From Phosphoribacter sp037045045 (GTDB lineage Bacteria > Actinomycetota > Actinomycetes > Actinomycetales > Dermatophilaceae), in NCBI GenBank assembly GCA_037045045.1, contig JBAOHL010000005.1, positions 868,001 through 932,000 on the forward strand: a stretch of DNA of 64,000 nucleotides, written 5' to 3'. A program made the position numbers and the translations under genes. This document shows, piece after piece, positions 53,262-61,495 of the stretch. Every line of letters starts with the position of its first letter. The first letter of the stretch is position 1. The notes under the pieces were generated by a model. That model was not told where the DNA came from. It worked only from the letters and a program-made list of their open reading frames with translations, and searched no databases.

Positions 53262-55619
53262 GTGACGACCTTCCGGTACGGCCTGTCCGCTGCGCTGCTC
53301 GCGCTGGCAGCTGGGAGCGGAGCTCTCGCCGCCGCTCCCGCCGTTGCTGCCCCGGCGCCTCCCAGCGCCCAGGGGTTCGCGCCGACCCTGCCCGCCGTCG
53401 ACCGGAACCTCAGACGGGTACCGCTGAGCGCCGGGACGAAGCAGGATGCCCAGAGCCCCGGGACGCGAGCAGCGATCCCTCGGGACGGGACGAGCGCACC
53501 GATGCTCGGGGGGGTCTCCAGCCGGCGCGTCGACACCAACACCGCCCGGTTGGTCGGGGTGAGCTGGGAGGGAGCTGAGCCAGACCAGATCGAGCTTCGC
53601 TCCCAGCACAAGGACGGGTCCTGGTCACCGTGGCTCGTCGCCACGAAGACCCAGGCGGCGGACTCCACGGGATCGGCACCGACGGCCAAGACCACGGAGC
53701 CGATCTGGGTGGACGACGCCGCGTCCATCGAGGTGCGCGGCGTTCGAGCAGCCCAAGACGTCACCGATCAGCTCACCGCCATCCTCGTGCAGAGCCCGAC
53801 GACCACCGCCGACGAAGACCTCCTGCGAGCTGGAGCCTCGAGCGCGTCCCCAACCCAGAACGGAGCGGCCGGCGTCCGGCGGTCCTCGGTCACCGAGTCC
53901 GGTGCCGCGGCGGCGGTGCCGGCTTACCTCGGCGTCGGTTCCCCGGTGCGGGTGTACACCAGGGCCGAATGGGGCGCCGACGAATCTCTGCGCACCGACG
54001 CCCCGGAGTACTCCTATGGTCTGCGTGCCGCGGTGATCCATCACACCGATACGGCGAACGGCTATGGGCCGGACAGCGTGCCGGCGATCATTCGCAGCAT
54101 CTACCTCTACCACGTCCAGGCCAACGGGTGGCGGGACATGGGCTACAACGCCCTCGTCGACCAGTACGGCCGGGTCTGGGAGGGCCGTTCGGGGGGTCTC
54201 GATCTGCCCGTCATCGGGGCACACGCCCTAGGCTTCAACGCGCGAACCTTCGGGATCTCGATGATCGGGACATTCACCGACGTTGCCCCACCGGCCGCGA
54301 CGACCGAAGCCGTCGCTCAGATGATCGCCTGGAAGATGCGCCTCTCTGGCATCACCGACCCGCAGGGCGTCACGCAGTTGACGACCGGCAGCGCCGGCAC
54401 GCGCTTTGCCGAGGGCTCGGTCCAGAACCTGCCGCGGGTCATGGGCCATCGAGACGTCAACTACACGAGTTGCCCCGGGGACACGGCGTATCCGATCGTG
54501 CCTTTGATCCGCAACCGCGTCGGGGCCTTGCAGGCGGCCAGCCCCGTCGGTCCCGGCGTGCCGTCCACGCTCACTGCGGGGCGCACCGTCACGTCGTGGA
54601 ACGGCGCCTACCGCGTGACAATGCAGTACGACGGGAATCTCGTGGTCTCCGACGTCAACGGCCAGGTCAGGTGGGCGTCGAACACGTCCGTGCCCGGCTC
54701 CTCCCTGCAGATCGACACGGACGGGAACGTCGTCATCCTCGACCCGGGCGGCCGCTCGCTGTGGTCGACGGCGGTGTACGAACCCGGAAGCCTGTTGCGA
54801 ATGCGCGACGACGGCAACCTCGTCCTGTATTCCGCCGAAGGGGCCGCCAGGTGGGAAAGCGTTGGATCGACGGGCCATCGGGCCGTCGTCCTCAATCCGG
54901 TGGACTCGATCTGGGCGCTCGACTCGGGCGCGAGCGTCGCCACGCCGTCGGGCCGCTACCGGCTGACCATGCAGCCGGGGGGCAACCTCGTCTTGACCAC
55001 GGCGACCGGCGCGGTCCAGTGGGAGACGCGCACCAACGTCCCGGGCTCGGTGCTGCGCGTTCAGCCGGACGGCAACGTCGTCATCTACGACTCGCGCTGG
55101 TCTCCGGTCTGGGCCACCTCGACGTACACGACCGGGGGGATCCTGCGGCTGCATGACGACGGGAACCTCGTCTTCTACACCGCCTATATCCACCCCCTGT
55201 GGGACAGTGCCGGAACCACGGGTAAGTCCGCGGTCTACTACGTGGCCCCGACGCCACTGCCCGGCCCCATCGCGGGGCAACTCAGTCGGTTGGACTCCGG
55301 ACAGATCTTCCGGTCGGCCAACGGCGCCTATCTGGTCGTCATGCAGAGCGACGGCAACCTCGTCGTGTACGACTCGGCCTGGCGGCCCAAGTGGGCGACG
55401 ATGACCTTCGCCCCCGGATCGTTCCTCGTCATGCAAAGCGACGGCAACCTCGTCATGTACGACTCCGCCTGGCGGCCCAAGTGGGCGACGATGACCTTCG
55501 CCCCTGGGTCCTTCGTCATCATGCAAGGCGACGGGAACCTCGTGCTCTACAGCCCGACGTGGCGTCCCCTCTGGGATTCCTGGGGCGTCACCGGCCACCA
55601 GGCCGTGCGACTCTCCTGA
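53262..55619 (+). CDS. Secreted N-acetylmuramoyl-L-alanine amidase (PGRP type) with B-lectin repeats
   Basis: About 785 residues. Signal peptide (LSAALLALAAGSGALAAAPA), a beta-sandwich-like region, then a type-2 amidase/PGRP domain (about 225-410): VYTRAEWGADES, AAVIHHTDTANGY (zinc His), YNALVDQYGRVWEGR, and MGHRDVNYTSCPGD (second zinc His and the Cys ligand). Residues about 430-785 hold nine QxDGNxVxY-type motifs, so three B-lectin domains, two units of which (about 55330-55520) are nearly identical in DNA. Cleaves the stem peptide from muramic acid outside the cell. GTG 53262 is the best start; the frame is open upstream. Confidence 0.9.
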   Translation: MTTFRYGLSAALLALAAGSGALAAAPAVAAPAPPSAQGFAPTLPAVDRNLRRVPLSAGTKQDAQSPGTRAAIPRDGTSAPMLGGVSSRRVDTNTARLVGVSWEGAEPDQIELRSQHKDGSWSPWLVATKTQAADSTGSAPTAKTTEPIWVDDAASIEVRGVRAAQDVTDQLTAILVQSPTTTADEDLLRAGASSASPTQNGAAGVRRSSVTESGAAAAVPAYLGVGSPVRVYTRAEWGADESLRTDAPEYSYGLRAAVIHHTDTANGYGPDSVPAIIRSIYLYHVQANGWRDMGYNALVDQYGRVWEGRSGGLDLPVIGAHALGFNARTFGISMIGTFTDVAPPAATTEAVAQMIAWKMRLSGITDPQGVTQLTTGSAGTRFAEGSVQNLPRVMGHRDVNYTSCPGDTAYPIVPLIRNRVGALQAASPVGPGVPSTLTAGRTVTSWNGAYRVTMQYDGNLVVSDVNGQVRWASNTSVPGSSLQIDTDGNVVILDPGGRSLWSTAVYEPGSLLRMRDDGNLVLYSAEGAARWESVGSTGHRAVVLNPVDSIWALDSGASVATPSGRYRLTMQPGGNLVLTTATGAVQWETRTNVPGSVLRVQPDGNVVIYDSRWSPVWATSTYTTGGILRLHDDGNLVFYTAYIHPLWDSAGTTGKSAVYYVAPTPLPGPIAGQLSRLDSGQIFRSANGAYLVVMQSDGNLVVYDSAWRPKWATMTFAPGSFLVMQSDGNLVMYDSAWRPKWATMTFAPGSFVIMQGDGNLVLYSPTWRPLWDSWGVTGHQAVRLS

Positions 55620-55672
55620 CCGGGACGAGTGTCCTGCGCCGGGCGACTCCCCGGCCCCGGCCGCCCTCTCGA

Positions 55673-55678
55673 TAGGCT
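55673..55678 (+). promoter_or_regulatory. Putative -10 box for a leaderless rfbA message
   Basis: TAGGCT lies 6 bases before GTG 55685, the same spacing as the TAGAGT before the carboxylase gene at 20488. No Shine-Dalgarno is seen. Inference from spacing only. Confidence 0.35.
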
Positions 55679-55684
55679 GGCCGG

Positions 55685-56560
55685 GTGAAGGGGATCATCC
55701 TCGCCGGCGGGTCGGGCACACGGTTGCACCCGATCACCAGAGGCGTGAGCAAGCAGCTGGTACCGGTGTACGACAAGCCGATGATCTACTACCCGCTGTC
55801 CACGCTCATGCTTGCCGGCATCCGGGACGTCCTCGTCATCACGACCCCCGACGATGCGGAACCGTTCCAGCGCCTGCTCGGGACGGGCGCCGACTGGGGA
55901 ATCGACATCCGGTACGCCGTCCAGCCACGCCCCGAGGGCCTCGCGCAGGCGTTCCTCATCGGGGCGGACTTCGTCGGCACCGACCCGGTGGCCCTCGTCC
56001 TCGGCGACAACATCTTCTACGGCACGGGCCTTGGCACCGCCCTGCGCGCGAACACCGACCCGGTGGGCGGGCACGTCTTCGCCTACCACGTGCAGGACCC
56101 TGCGGCATACGGGGTCGTCGAGTTCGACGCCGACGGGCACGTCGTATCGATCGAGGAGAAACCCGCCAAGCCCAAGTCCTCGTATGCCGTGCCCGGCCTG
56201 TACTTCTACGACAATCGCGTCCTGGCCATCGCCCGCGACCTGCAGCCCAGCGCCAGGGGCGAGTTGGAGATCACCGGCGTCAACACTGCCTACCTGGCCC
56301 TCGGGGAGTTGTCCGTGACCGTCCTGCCCCGCGGGACGGCGTGGCTGGACACCGGGACGTTCCAGGGGCTTCTCGACGCCAGCCAGTTCGTCCATGTCGT
56401 CGAAGCCCGCCAAGGGCACAAGATCGGCTGCGTCGAGGAGATCGCCTGGCGTAACGGCTGGATCGACGACGAGCGGCTCGAGCGGCTTGCCCAGACCCTG
56501 GCCAAGAGCGGCTACGGCGACTACCTGCACGGGTTGCTGGCCGACGAGGGCGGTCGGTGA
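55685..56560 (+). CDS. rfbA: Glucose-1-phosphate thymidylyltransferase
   Basis: 291-residue RmlA that makes dTDP-glucose, the first step to dTDP-rhamnose and the 3-amino sugars. KGIILAGGSGTRLHPITRGV is the nucleotidyltransferase loop; VYDKPMIYYPLSTLML, RPEGLAQAFLIG, LVLGDNIFYG (metal Asp), YGVVEFDADG, EEKPAKPKS and WLDTGTFQGLLDAS all match the family. GTG 55685 is the start; no ATG fits. The stop overlaps the rfbC start. Confidence 0.95.
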   Translation: MKGIILAGGSGTRLHPITRGVSKQLVPVYDKPMIYYPLSTLMLAGIRDVLVITTPDDAEPFQRLLGTGADWGIDIRYAVQPRPEGLAQAFLIGADFVGTDPVALVLGDNIFYGTGLGTALRANTDPVGGHVFAYHVQDPAAYGVVEFDADGHVVSIEEKPAKPKSSYAVPGLYFYDNRVLAIARDLQPSARGELEITGVNTAYLALGELSVTVLPRGTAWLDTGTFQGLLDASQFVHVVEARQGHKIGCVEEIAWRNGWIDDERLERLAQTLAKSGYGDYLHGLLADEGGR

Positions 56561-57150
56561 TGCAGTTCCGCCCGCTGCGCATCGAAGGCGCCTGGGAGGT
56601 CACGCCCGTGCAGTTCCCCGACCCCCGGGGGATGTTTGCCGAGGGGTTTCGCGCCGACAAGCTCGCCGCGCACATCGGTCACGAGATGACCGTGAGACAG
56701 ACCAACATCTCGGCGTCGATCGCCGGCGCGGTCCGCGGCATCCACTATGCGAGCGTCCCCCCGTCGCAGGCCAAGTACGTCACGGCGCTGTCCGGGGTGT
56801 TCCTCGACTACGTCATCGACATCCGGGTGGGGTCGCCGACCTTCGGCCAGTGGGACAGTGTCGTGCTCGACACCGTGGACCGGCGCGCGGTGTATCTCTC
56901 GGAGGGGCTCGGCCACACGTTGGCCTGTGTCGCGGACGGCACGTGCATGTACCTGTGCTCGCAGGTCTACGACCCCGTCGGCGAGAAGGGCATCACGCCG
57001 CTGGACCCGACCGTCGCCCTGCGGCTGCCCGACGGGTTCGCACCGATCCTGTCCGACAAGGACACCTCTGCCCCGACCCTCGCCGACGCGATGGCCGCGG
57101 GCCTGCTGCCCGACTACGACGCCTGTCGCAGCTACCGTGCCGGCCTTTGA
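56560..57150 (+). CDS. rfbC: dTDP-4-dehydrorhamnose 3,5-epimerase
   Basis: 196-residue RmlC cupin: FPDPRGMFAEGFRADKL, QTNISASIAGAVRGIHYA (catalytic His), QAKYVTALSGVFLDYVIDIR (Lys/Asp region), QWDSVVLDTVDRRAVYLSEG and GHTLACVADGTCMYLCSQVY. Third step of dTDP-L-rhamnose synthesis. ATG 56560 (a GTG directly before is equally possible) overlaps the rfbA stop. Followed by the sodX-sodN pair on the same strand. Confidence 0.93.
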   Translation: MQFRPLRIEGAWEVTPVQFPDPRGMFAEGFRADKLAAHIGHEMTVRQTNISASIAGAVRGIHYASVPPSQAKYVTALSGVFLDYVIDIRVGSPTFGQWDSVVLDTVDRRAVYLSEGLGHTLACVADGTCMYLCSQVYDPVGEKGITPLDPTVALRLPDGFAPILSDKDTSAPTLADAMAAGLLPDYDACRSYRAGL

Positions 57151-57244
57151 CGTGGCGGCCGTGCGGCGCTTGCCCCGGTATGCCGGTCGGCTCGGTGTCG
57201 CTGCGGCGCGCAGACTTCCCCACCTTCCGGCGGTGGGCTCTCGG

Positions 57245-57595
57245 ATGATCCGCCTCGGCGTCGTCGTCGTCCACGGCCGGTCGATGGAGCCCACCCTGCA
57301 CGAGGGCGACGCCGTGCTCGTCGGCTGGGGCTGGCCCGTGCGCCGCGGGGGGCTGGCCGTGGTGCGCTTGCCCGACGAGCCGGGCTACCCACGTGGGCTG
57401 TCGATCAAGCGGGTGACCTCACGCGACCCCGTCGACCCGGCCCGGTGGTGGGTAGAACGCGACAACGAACGCGAAGGCGTGGACTCGTGGCAGATCGGCG
57501 GGCTGGCCGAGCACGACGTGGTGGCCACCGTCCTTGGCCGCCTGCCCGGTTGGGTCCCGACCTGGGTCTACGGGCCACCTTCACGGCCGCAGTAA
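57245..57595 (+). CDS. sodX: Nickel-type superoxide dismutase maturation protease (S26 family)
   Basis: About 116 residues of signal-peptidase fold: VVVVHGRSMEPTLHEGDAVLV has the catalytic Ser (SM), and LSIKRVTSRDP has the catalytic Lys, as in SodX/SodM. It lacks a typical membrane anchor. Removes the N-terminal leader of NiSOD to expose its metal-binding His. The frame is open upstream to GTG 57137, so a longer N-terminus is possible, but homology begins at about 57245. The sodN gene starts 57 bases after its stop. Confidence 0.88.
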   Translation: MIRLGVVVVHGRSMEPTLHEGDAVLVGWGWPVRRGGLAVVRLPDEPGYPRGLSIKRVTSRDPVDPARWWVERDNEREGVDSWQIGGLAEHDVVATVLGRLPGWVPTWVYGPPSRPQ

Positions 57596-57652
57596 TGCGG
57601 GGGTAGGTTGGCAGGGCCACGAACGCCGACGCCCGTCACGAAGGGACATCTC

Positions 57653-58051
57653 ATGCTCCGACTGCTCGCCCACACGGTCCACGTCAGCGCGCACTGCGAT
57701 CTGCCGTGCGGGGTGTACGACCCGGCGCAGGCGCGCATCGAGGCCCAGTCCGTCAAGGCCACCATCGAGAAGGCCCTGGCCAGCGACGACGCCGACTTCA
57801 GGATCCGGGCCACGATCATCAAGGAGCAGCGCTCCCACCTGGTCAAGGAGCACCTGTGGGTGCTGTGGACGGACTACTTCAAGGCCCCGCACTTCGAGAA
57901 GTACCCGAACCTGCACACCCTGGTCAACGAGGCCACCAAGCTCGCCGGCGCGGCGGGGACCAAGGGCAGTTGGGACCTCGCCCAGGCCGACGCGCTGTTG
58001 GCCAAGATCGACGAGATCGCCGAGATCTTCTGGGAGACCAAGAAGGCCTGA
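57653..58051 (+). CDS. sodN: Superoxide dismutase [Ni]
   Basis: 132-residue NiSOD precursor. The Ni hook HCDLPCGVYDP directly follows a leader of about 14 residues (MLRLLAHTVHVSA) that the SodX protease would remove to leave His1, whose amine and side chain, with Cys2 and Cys6, bind nickel. The helical core includes EKYPNLHTLVNEATK. Dismutates superoxide in the cytosol. ATG 57653 has AAGGGA 6 bases upstream. Its 3' region ends in a strong hairpin. Confidence 0.95.
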   Translation: MLRLLAHTVHVSAHCDLPCGVYDPAQARIEAQSVKATIEKALASDDADFRIRATIIKEQRSHLVKEHLWVLWTDYFKAPHFEKYPNLHTLVNEATKLAGAAGTKGSWDLAQADALLAKIDEIAEIFWETKKA

Positions 58052-58080
58052 GCCGGCAGCAGGCCGACTCGCCCCACCAA

Positions 58081-58119
58081 ACGTCACACCGGCCAGCGGG
58101 ACCCACGGGCCGGTGTGAC
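58081..58119 (+). terminator. Perfect 13-bp stem hairpin downstream of sodN
   Basis: Arms CGTCACACCGGCC (58081-58093) and GGCCGGTGTGACG (58107-58119) are fully complementary around a 13-base loop. It lies 29 bases after the sodN stop and 36 bases before the convergent HD-domain gene ends, so it can serve as a bidirectional terminator. There is no T-run, as is common in high-GC actinobacteria. Confidence 0.8.
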
Positions 58120-58155
58120 GTGGAGACACTGACCCTTCGGGATCGAGGCTCGGGG

Positions 58156-59463
58156 TCAGACGGAGCGACGCTGGAGCACGCTGACGAGGGCTTCGACGAC
58201 CCGGGGGTCGTACTCGTACCCCAAGCCCAGATGGATGCGCTCGATGGCCGCGTCCCGGCGGGCGATGGTGATGCTGCCTCCGGCAATGTCGTCGTAGGCG
58301 TTGGCCACTTTGATGATTCGGCTGAGCATGGGCAACTCTTCGCCGCGTTCGCGGACCACGCGGAACTGCGCGGCTTGCTGTTCCACCGCCTCGGCGACCT
58401 CGGCCGGGGCGCCGGTCTTGCGGACGATGGCCGCGCCGTCGGCGGCGATCCGGCGCTGGTCGGCTGGTGCAGCCATGAGCGTGGCGCCGGACGGAATCGG
58501 GGCCCGCAGGGCGACCTGACCGATGTCGTGCAGCAACGCGGCATACTCCAGCTGCCGGGTATCCCGTTCGCTCAGCCCCAGGGCCAGGCCCATGTCCACC
58601 GCGAGTTCGGCAACTCGCACCGAGTGACCCGACCGCGTGAACCCCCCCAGCTCGGTCACTCGCGAGAGCGTGCGGACGGTTTGCGCGTACGTTCTGCGGA
58701 TTCCGGCATATTGCCGTAGAGCGAACTGGACGAGGACAAGGGGCACGAGGAACAACGGCAGCGCCAGGACGCCGATCGGTCGCTCCGCGACCGCGATGAG
58801 CGTGCCGGTCGCGTTGAGGGCCAAGCTGAGCCCGGCACCGGCGCGGACCTCGTCCGCGAAGGCTTGCGGCAAGGTCCGCCGATCCCGGGCGGCCGCGAGC
58901 AGAGCGTTGCACGCGAAGAAGGCGATCAGCCCGACCGCCGACACGCCGAGCATGATGAGCGCCGACGGCCAGCGCTCCCCCGTCCACGCCTCGTCGAACT
59001 CCATGAGGGTGGCACCGCCGACAATGGGCAACTCGCGGAAGACCACCGCGACGACGGCGACGGCGAGGAACCGGCTCGCCACGTCGTGCGCGCTCAGGCC
59101 ACGGCCCCGCACCAGATGGGGCAGCGAGCCCAGCAGCATGGCGACCGCGGTGACGCTCAGGACCGTCGCCGCGCCGTAGCCGCCCAGGCTCCAGGAGCCC
59201 GACGTGGTCGTGAGGGCGAAGGCAAGGGAGGTCGCCAACGCCATCGGGGCGGATTCGCGTGTGCTCTCGATCCCGAACCGGAAGTACTCGCCGCCCGCGA
59301 TGACCGCCGTGAAGACGATACACAGGGTCAATGCCGTGCCCTGCACCCGCATCACCACGCCGGCGCGCACGATCGATGCCACCGCGATTACGACCGCGAC
59401 GAGGATCAGCCCCGTGCTGACCGTCCCGAAGGACAGCCGGCGCTGCGCCGCGACACCGTTCAC
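58156..59463 (-). CDS. Membrane HD-domain protein, degenerate HD-GYP
   Basis: 435 residues. Up to seven membrane helices (about residues 15-255), then an HD domain: GHSVRVAELAVDMGLALGL, YAALLHDIGQVA and LPMLSRIIKVANAYDDIA. The HHExxDGxGYP loop is missing; the corresponding place reads AVEQQAAQFRVV. It may bind rather than hydrolyse cyclic di-GMP, or act on another substrate. Start GTG 59463 overlaps the upstream HD-GYP stop by 4 bp, so the two are made together from one transcript. Confidence 0.85.
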   Translation of the reverse strand: MNGVAAQRRLSFGTVSTGLILVAVVIAVASIVRAGVVMRVQGTALTLCIVFTAVIAGGEYFRFGIESTRESAPMALATSLAFALTTTSGSWSLGGYGAATVLSVTAVAMLLGSLPHLVRGRGLSAHDVASRFLAVAVVAVVFRELPIVGGATLMEFDEAWTGERWPSALIMLGVSAVGLIAFFACNALLAAARDRRTLPQAFADEVRAGAGLSLALNATGTLIAVAERPIGVLALPLFLVPLVLVQFALRQYAGIRRTYAQTVRTLSRVTELGGFTRSGHSVRVAELAVDMGLALGLSERDTRQLEYAALLHDIGQVALRAPIPSGATLMAAPADQRRIAADGAAIVRKTGAPAEVAEAVEQQAAQFRVVRERGEELPMLSRIIKVANAYDDIAGGSITIARRDAAIERIHLGLGYEYDPRVVEALVSVLQRRSV

Positions 59464-60866
59464 GACGCCCGTACCCGGGACCCCGCAGGATGTAGCCAGG
59501 CCACCATGAGATCCGAGGTCTGCGGGTCGTCGTGGTCGAGAGGGCCGGGCCCGGCATGGGCCGGACTGGGATCGGACGCCGTCCAGGAGTGCCGCTCCAT
59601 GGCACGTTCGAGAGCGGCCACGACGACGGGATCGAACTGCGTGCCGGCGCGGACCCGGATGATCCCCAACGCCTCCGAGACCGGATGGGCCGCCCGATAC
59701 GCCCGGGTCGTCGTCAACGAGTCGAAGGCGTCGGCGACGGCGATGATCCGGGCGAGCACGGGGATCTGCTCACCCGCCAGGCCCTCGGGATATCCCTGCC
59801 CGTCGTAGCGTTCGTGGTGGTAGCGGACTCCGTCAACGGAGTCGAGCAGGAAGTCGATCTCCTCGATCATCTCGGCACCGATGACGGTATGCCGCGACAA
59901 GGCGACCAGCTCGCGTGGGTCAACGCCCTCGGCAGAACGCGACCCCGCCGGCGCCCCGACCTGCCCGATGTCGTGCAAGAGCGCGGCGATTCGCAGCGCT
60001 TCACGCTGTTGCGACGTCAAGGCGAACGTCGGAGCCATCCACGAAGCAAGCCGCTCGATGCGCGCGCTGTGCCCGACCGTGTAGGGGTCGCGTGCCTCGA
60101 CGGCAGCGACGAGGGCTTGCAGGGTCCGGTCGTGCGCCTGCTGCTCGTCGCCGTATTGCCCGAAGGCCCACCGAGCGACGTAGAGCGGGATAAGGATGAG
60201 CACGGCGCTGAAGGGCCCGAGGTCAGCCGGTACCCACAGAATGACGAAGAGGAAGCCGATCAATCCGTATCCGACGTAGGCCAACCCCGACGTCGTGAGC
60301 ATCTGGACGGCGAATCGCCCGAAGGGCACCCCACGGTCAGCCCACATGATCCCCGAGATCAACAGCGTGTTGACGAGGCATTGGACGACGTCCGCGACGA
60401 TGAGTGGGAGCCCGACTTCGACGAGCATGGCGCCGCCGCCGTGCACCGCGGTGAGGTCGCGAGCACCCCCGACGCCGAGGTAGGCCAGCCCCCCGAGCGA
60501 GCCGAAGGTCGCGCCCATGGCGGCGTTGAACAGCCGCACGTGCCAGGCCCTGCGGCCGAACTGAAGGAAGAACGACACCGCGTTGATGATCGCGCCGCCG
60601 ACCGGGCCGACGATGACGATGCATGCCAAGGCGATGATGCTGCTGCCCGCGAAGCGGACCCGTTGAGCGACGACGTCGACCTGCACGAGCCAACTCGCGA
60701 TCGCCATGAACCCGAGGATGGCGAGCGCGACGAAGTCCCTGGGGCCGCCGTCCACGCGGTAGCCCCACCAGGCGGTAAGCGCAGCGAACACACACGTGCC
60801 CGCGATGAAGGCAGGGACGGCGTGTCCCCGTCGCTCTGGCGATGCCGGAGGGTCGCTCTCCGTCAT
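59460..60866 (-). CDS. Membrane HD-GYP domain phosphodiesterase
   Basis: 468 residues. About seven membrane helices (residues 18-245), then an HD-GYP domain: YTVGHSARIERLASWM, IAALLHDIGQVGAP (HD), LSRHTVIGAEMI, VRYHHERYDGQGYPEGLAG (intact GYP loop), and LARIIAVADAFDSLTTTRAYR. Domains of this class degrade cyclic di-GMP. ATG 60866. It lies 53 bases after the last of the three peptide genes on the same strand and overlaps the degenerate paralogue by 4 bp. No strong Shine-Dalgarno is visible. Confidence 0.9.
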   Translation of the reverse strand: MTESDPPASPERRGHAVPAFIAGTCVFAALTAWWGYRVDGGPRDFVALAILGFMAIASWLVQVDVVAQRVRFAGSSIIALACIVIVGPVGGAIINAVSFFLQFGRRAWHVRLFNAAMGATFGSLGGLAYLGVGGARDLTAVHGGGAMLVEVGLPLIVADVVQCLVNTLLISGIMWADRGVPFGRFAVQMLTTSGLAYVGYGLIGFLFVILWVPADLGPFSAVLILIPLYVARWAFGQYGDEQQAHDRTLQALVAAVEARDPYTVGHSARIERLASWMAPTFALTSQQREALRIAALLHDIGQVGAPAGSRSAEGVDPRELVALSRHTVIGAEMIEEIDFLLDSVDGVRYHHERYDGQGYPEGLAGEQIPVLARIIAVADAFDSLTTTRAYRAAHPVSEALGIIRVRAGTQFDPVVVAALERAMERHSWTASDPSPAHAGPGPLDHDDPQTSDLMVAWLHPAGSRVRAS

Positions 60867-60919
60867 GACGGAAGGGTACTCACCGACCGCCTCGGCAGTC
60901 AGCCGTCAGACCGAACGCG

Positions 60920-61075
60920 TCAGCGCGGGTCCCAGCCGTAGGCCTGCACCGGACCACGCGGGTCCCAGCCGTAGGCCTGCAGCGGACCGACCGGCGTACC
61001 CCCCACGGCGCCCCACGTCGGGGTCGCGTCCTTGGTCAACATGGCTTCGAAGATCTTGGCGATGGTGCTCTTCAT
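60920..61075 (-). CDS. Small peptide gene, third copy of the tandem array
   Basis: 51 residues from ATG 61075 to TGA 60920-60922. The N-terminus MKSTIAKIFEAM is an amphipathic-helix-like leader, then TKDATPTWGAVGGTPV, and an 11-residue unit GPxQAYGWDPR repeated twice in tandem. This copy has GPLQAYGWDPR in the first unit, a single substitution relative to the other two copies. No Cys, no signal peptide and no membrane helix. The 33-bp DNA repeat mirrors the 11-residue duplication. A small regulatory, signalling or modified peptide is possible; the function is unknown. Confidence 0.65.
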   Translation of the reverse strand: MKSTIAKIFEAMLTKDATPTWGAVGGTPVGPLQAYGWDPRGPVQAYGWDPR

Positions 61076-61129
61076 GACAGTCCAATCCAGACGTTGCGGT
61101 GACGAATAGAGATAAGGGAGCGCGGCGCG

Positions 61130-61285
61130 TCAGCGCGGGTCCCAGCCGTAGGCCTGCACCGGACCACGCGGGTCCCAGCCGTAGGCCTGCACCGGACCCA
61201 CCGGCGTACCCCCCACGGCGCCCCACGTCGGGGTCGCGTCCTTGGTCAACATGGCTTCGAAGATCTTGGCGATGGTGCTCTTCAT
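61130..61285 (-). CDS. Small peptide gene, second copy of the tandem array
   Basis: 51 residues, ATG 61285 to TGA 61130-61132. Sequence as in copy one (MKSTIAKIFEAM leader, WGAVGGTPV, two GPVQAYGWDPR units). Exactly 210 bp from its neighbours, so reading frame, spacer and upstream sequence are all duplicated. The upstream sequence GGATTGGACTGTC offers only a weak Shine-Dalgarno, unlike copy one. Confidence 0.65.
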   Translation of the reverse strand: MKSTIAKIFEAMLTKDATPTWGAVGGTPVGPVQAYGWDPRGPVQAYGWDPR

Positions 61286-61339
61286 GACAGTCCAATCCAG
61301 ACGTTGCGGTGACGAATAGAGATAAGGGGGCGCGGCGCG

Positions 61340-61495
61340 TTAGCGCGGGTCCCAGCCGTAGGCCTGCACCGGACCACGCGGGTCCCAGCCGTAGGCCTGC
61401 ACCGGACCGACCGGCGTACCCCCCACGGCGCCCCACGTCGGGGTCGCGTCCTTGGTCAACATGGCTTCGAAGATCTTGGCGATGGTGCTCTTCAT
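61340..61495 (-). CDS. Small peptide gene, first copy of the tandem array
   Basis: 51 residues, ATG 61495 to TAA 61340-61342; first in transcription order. Same protein as copy two. GAAGGA lies 9 bases upstream of the ATG, a good Shine-Dalgarno not shared by the later copies, whose upstream regions are repeat-internal. This suggests one promoter upstream of copy one serves the array, and probably the HD-GYP genes beyond. The peptide is not one I recognise. Confidence 0.7.
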   Translation of the reverse strand: MKSTIAKIFEAMLTKDATPTWGAVGGTPVGPVQAYGWDPRGPVQAYGWDPR

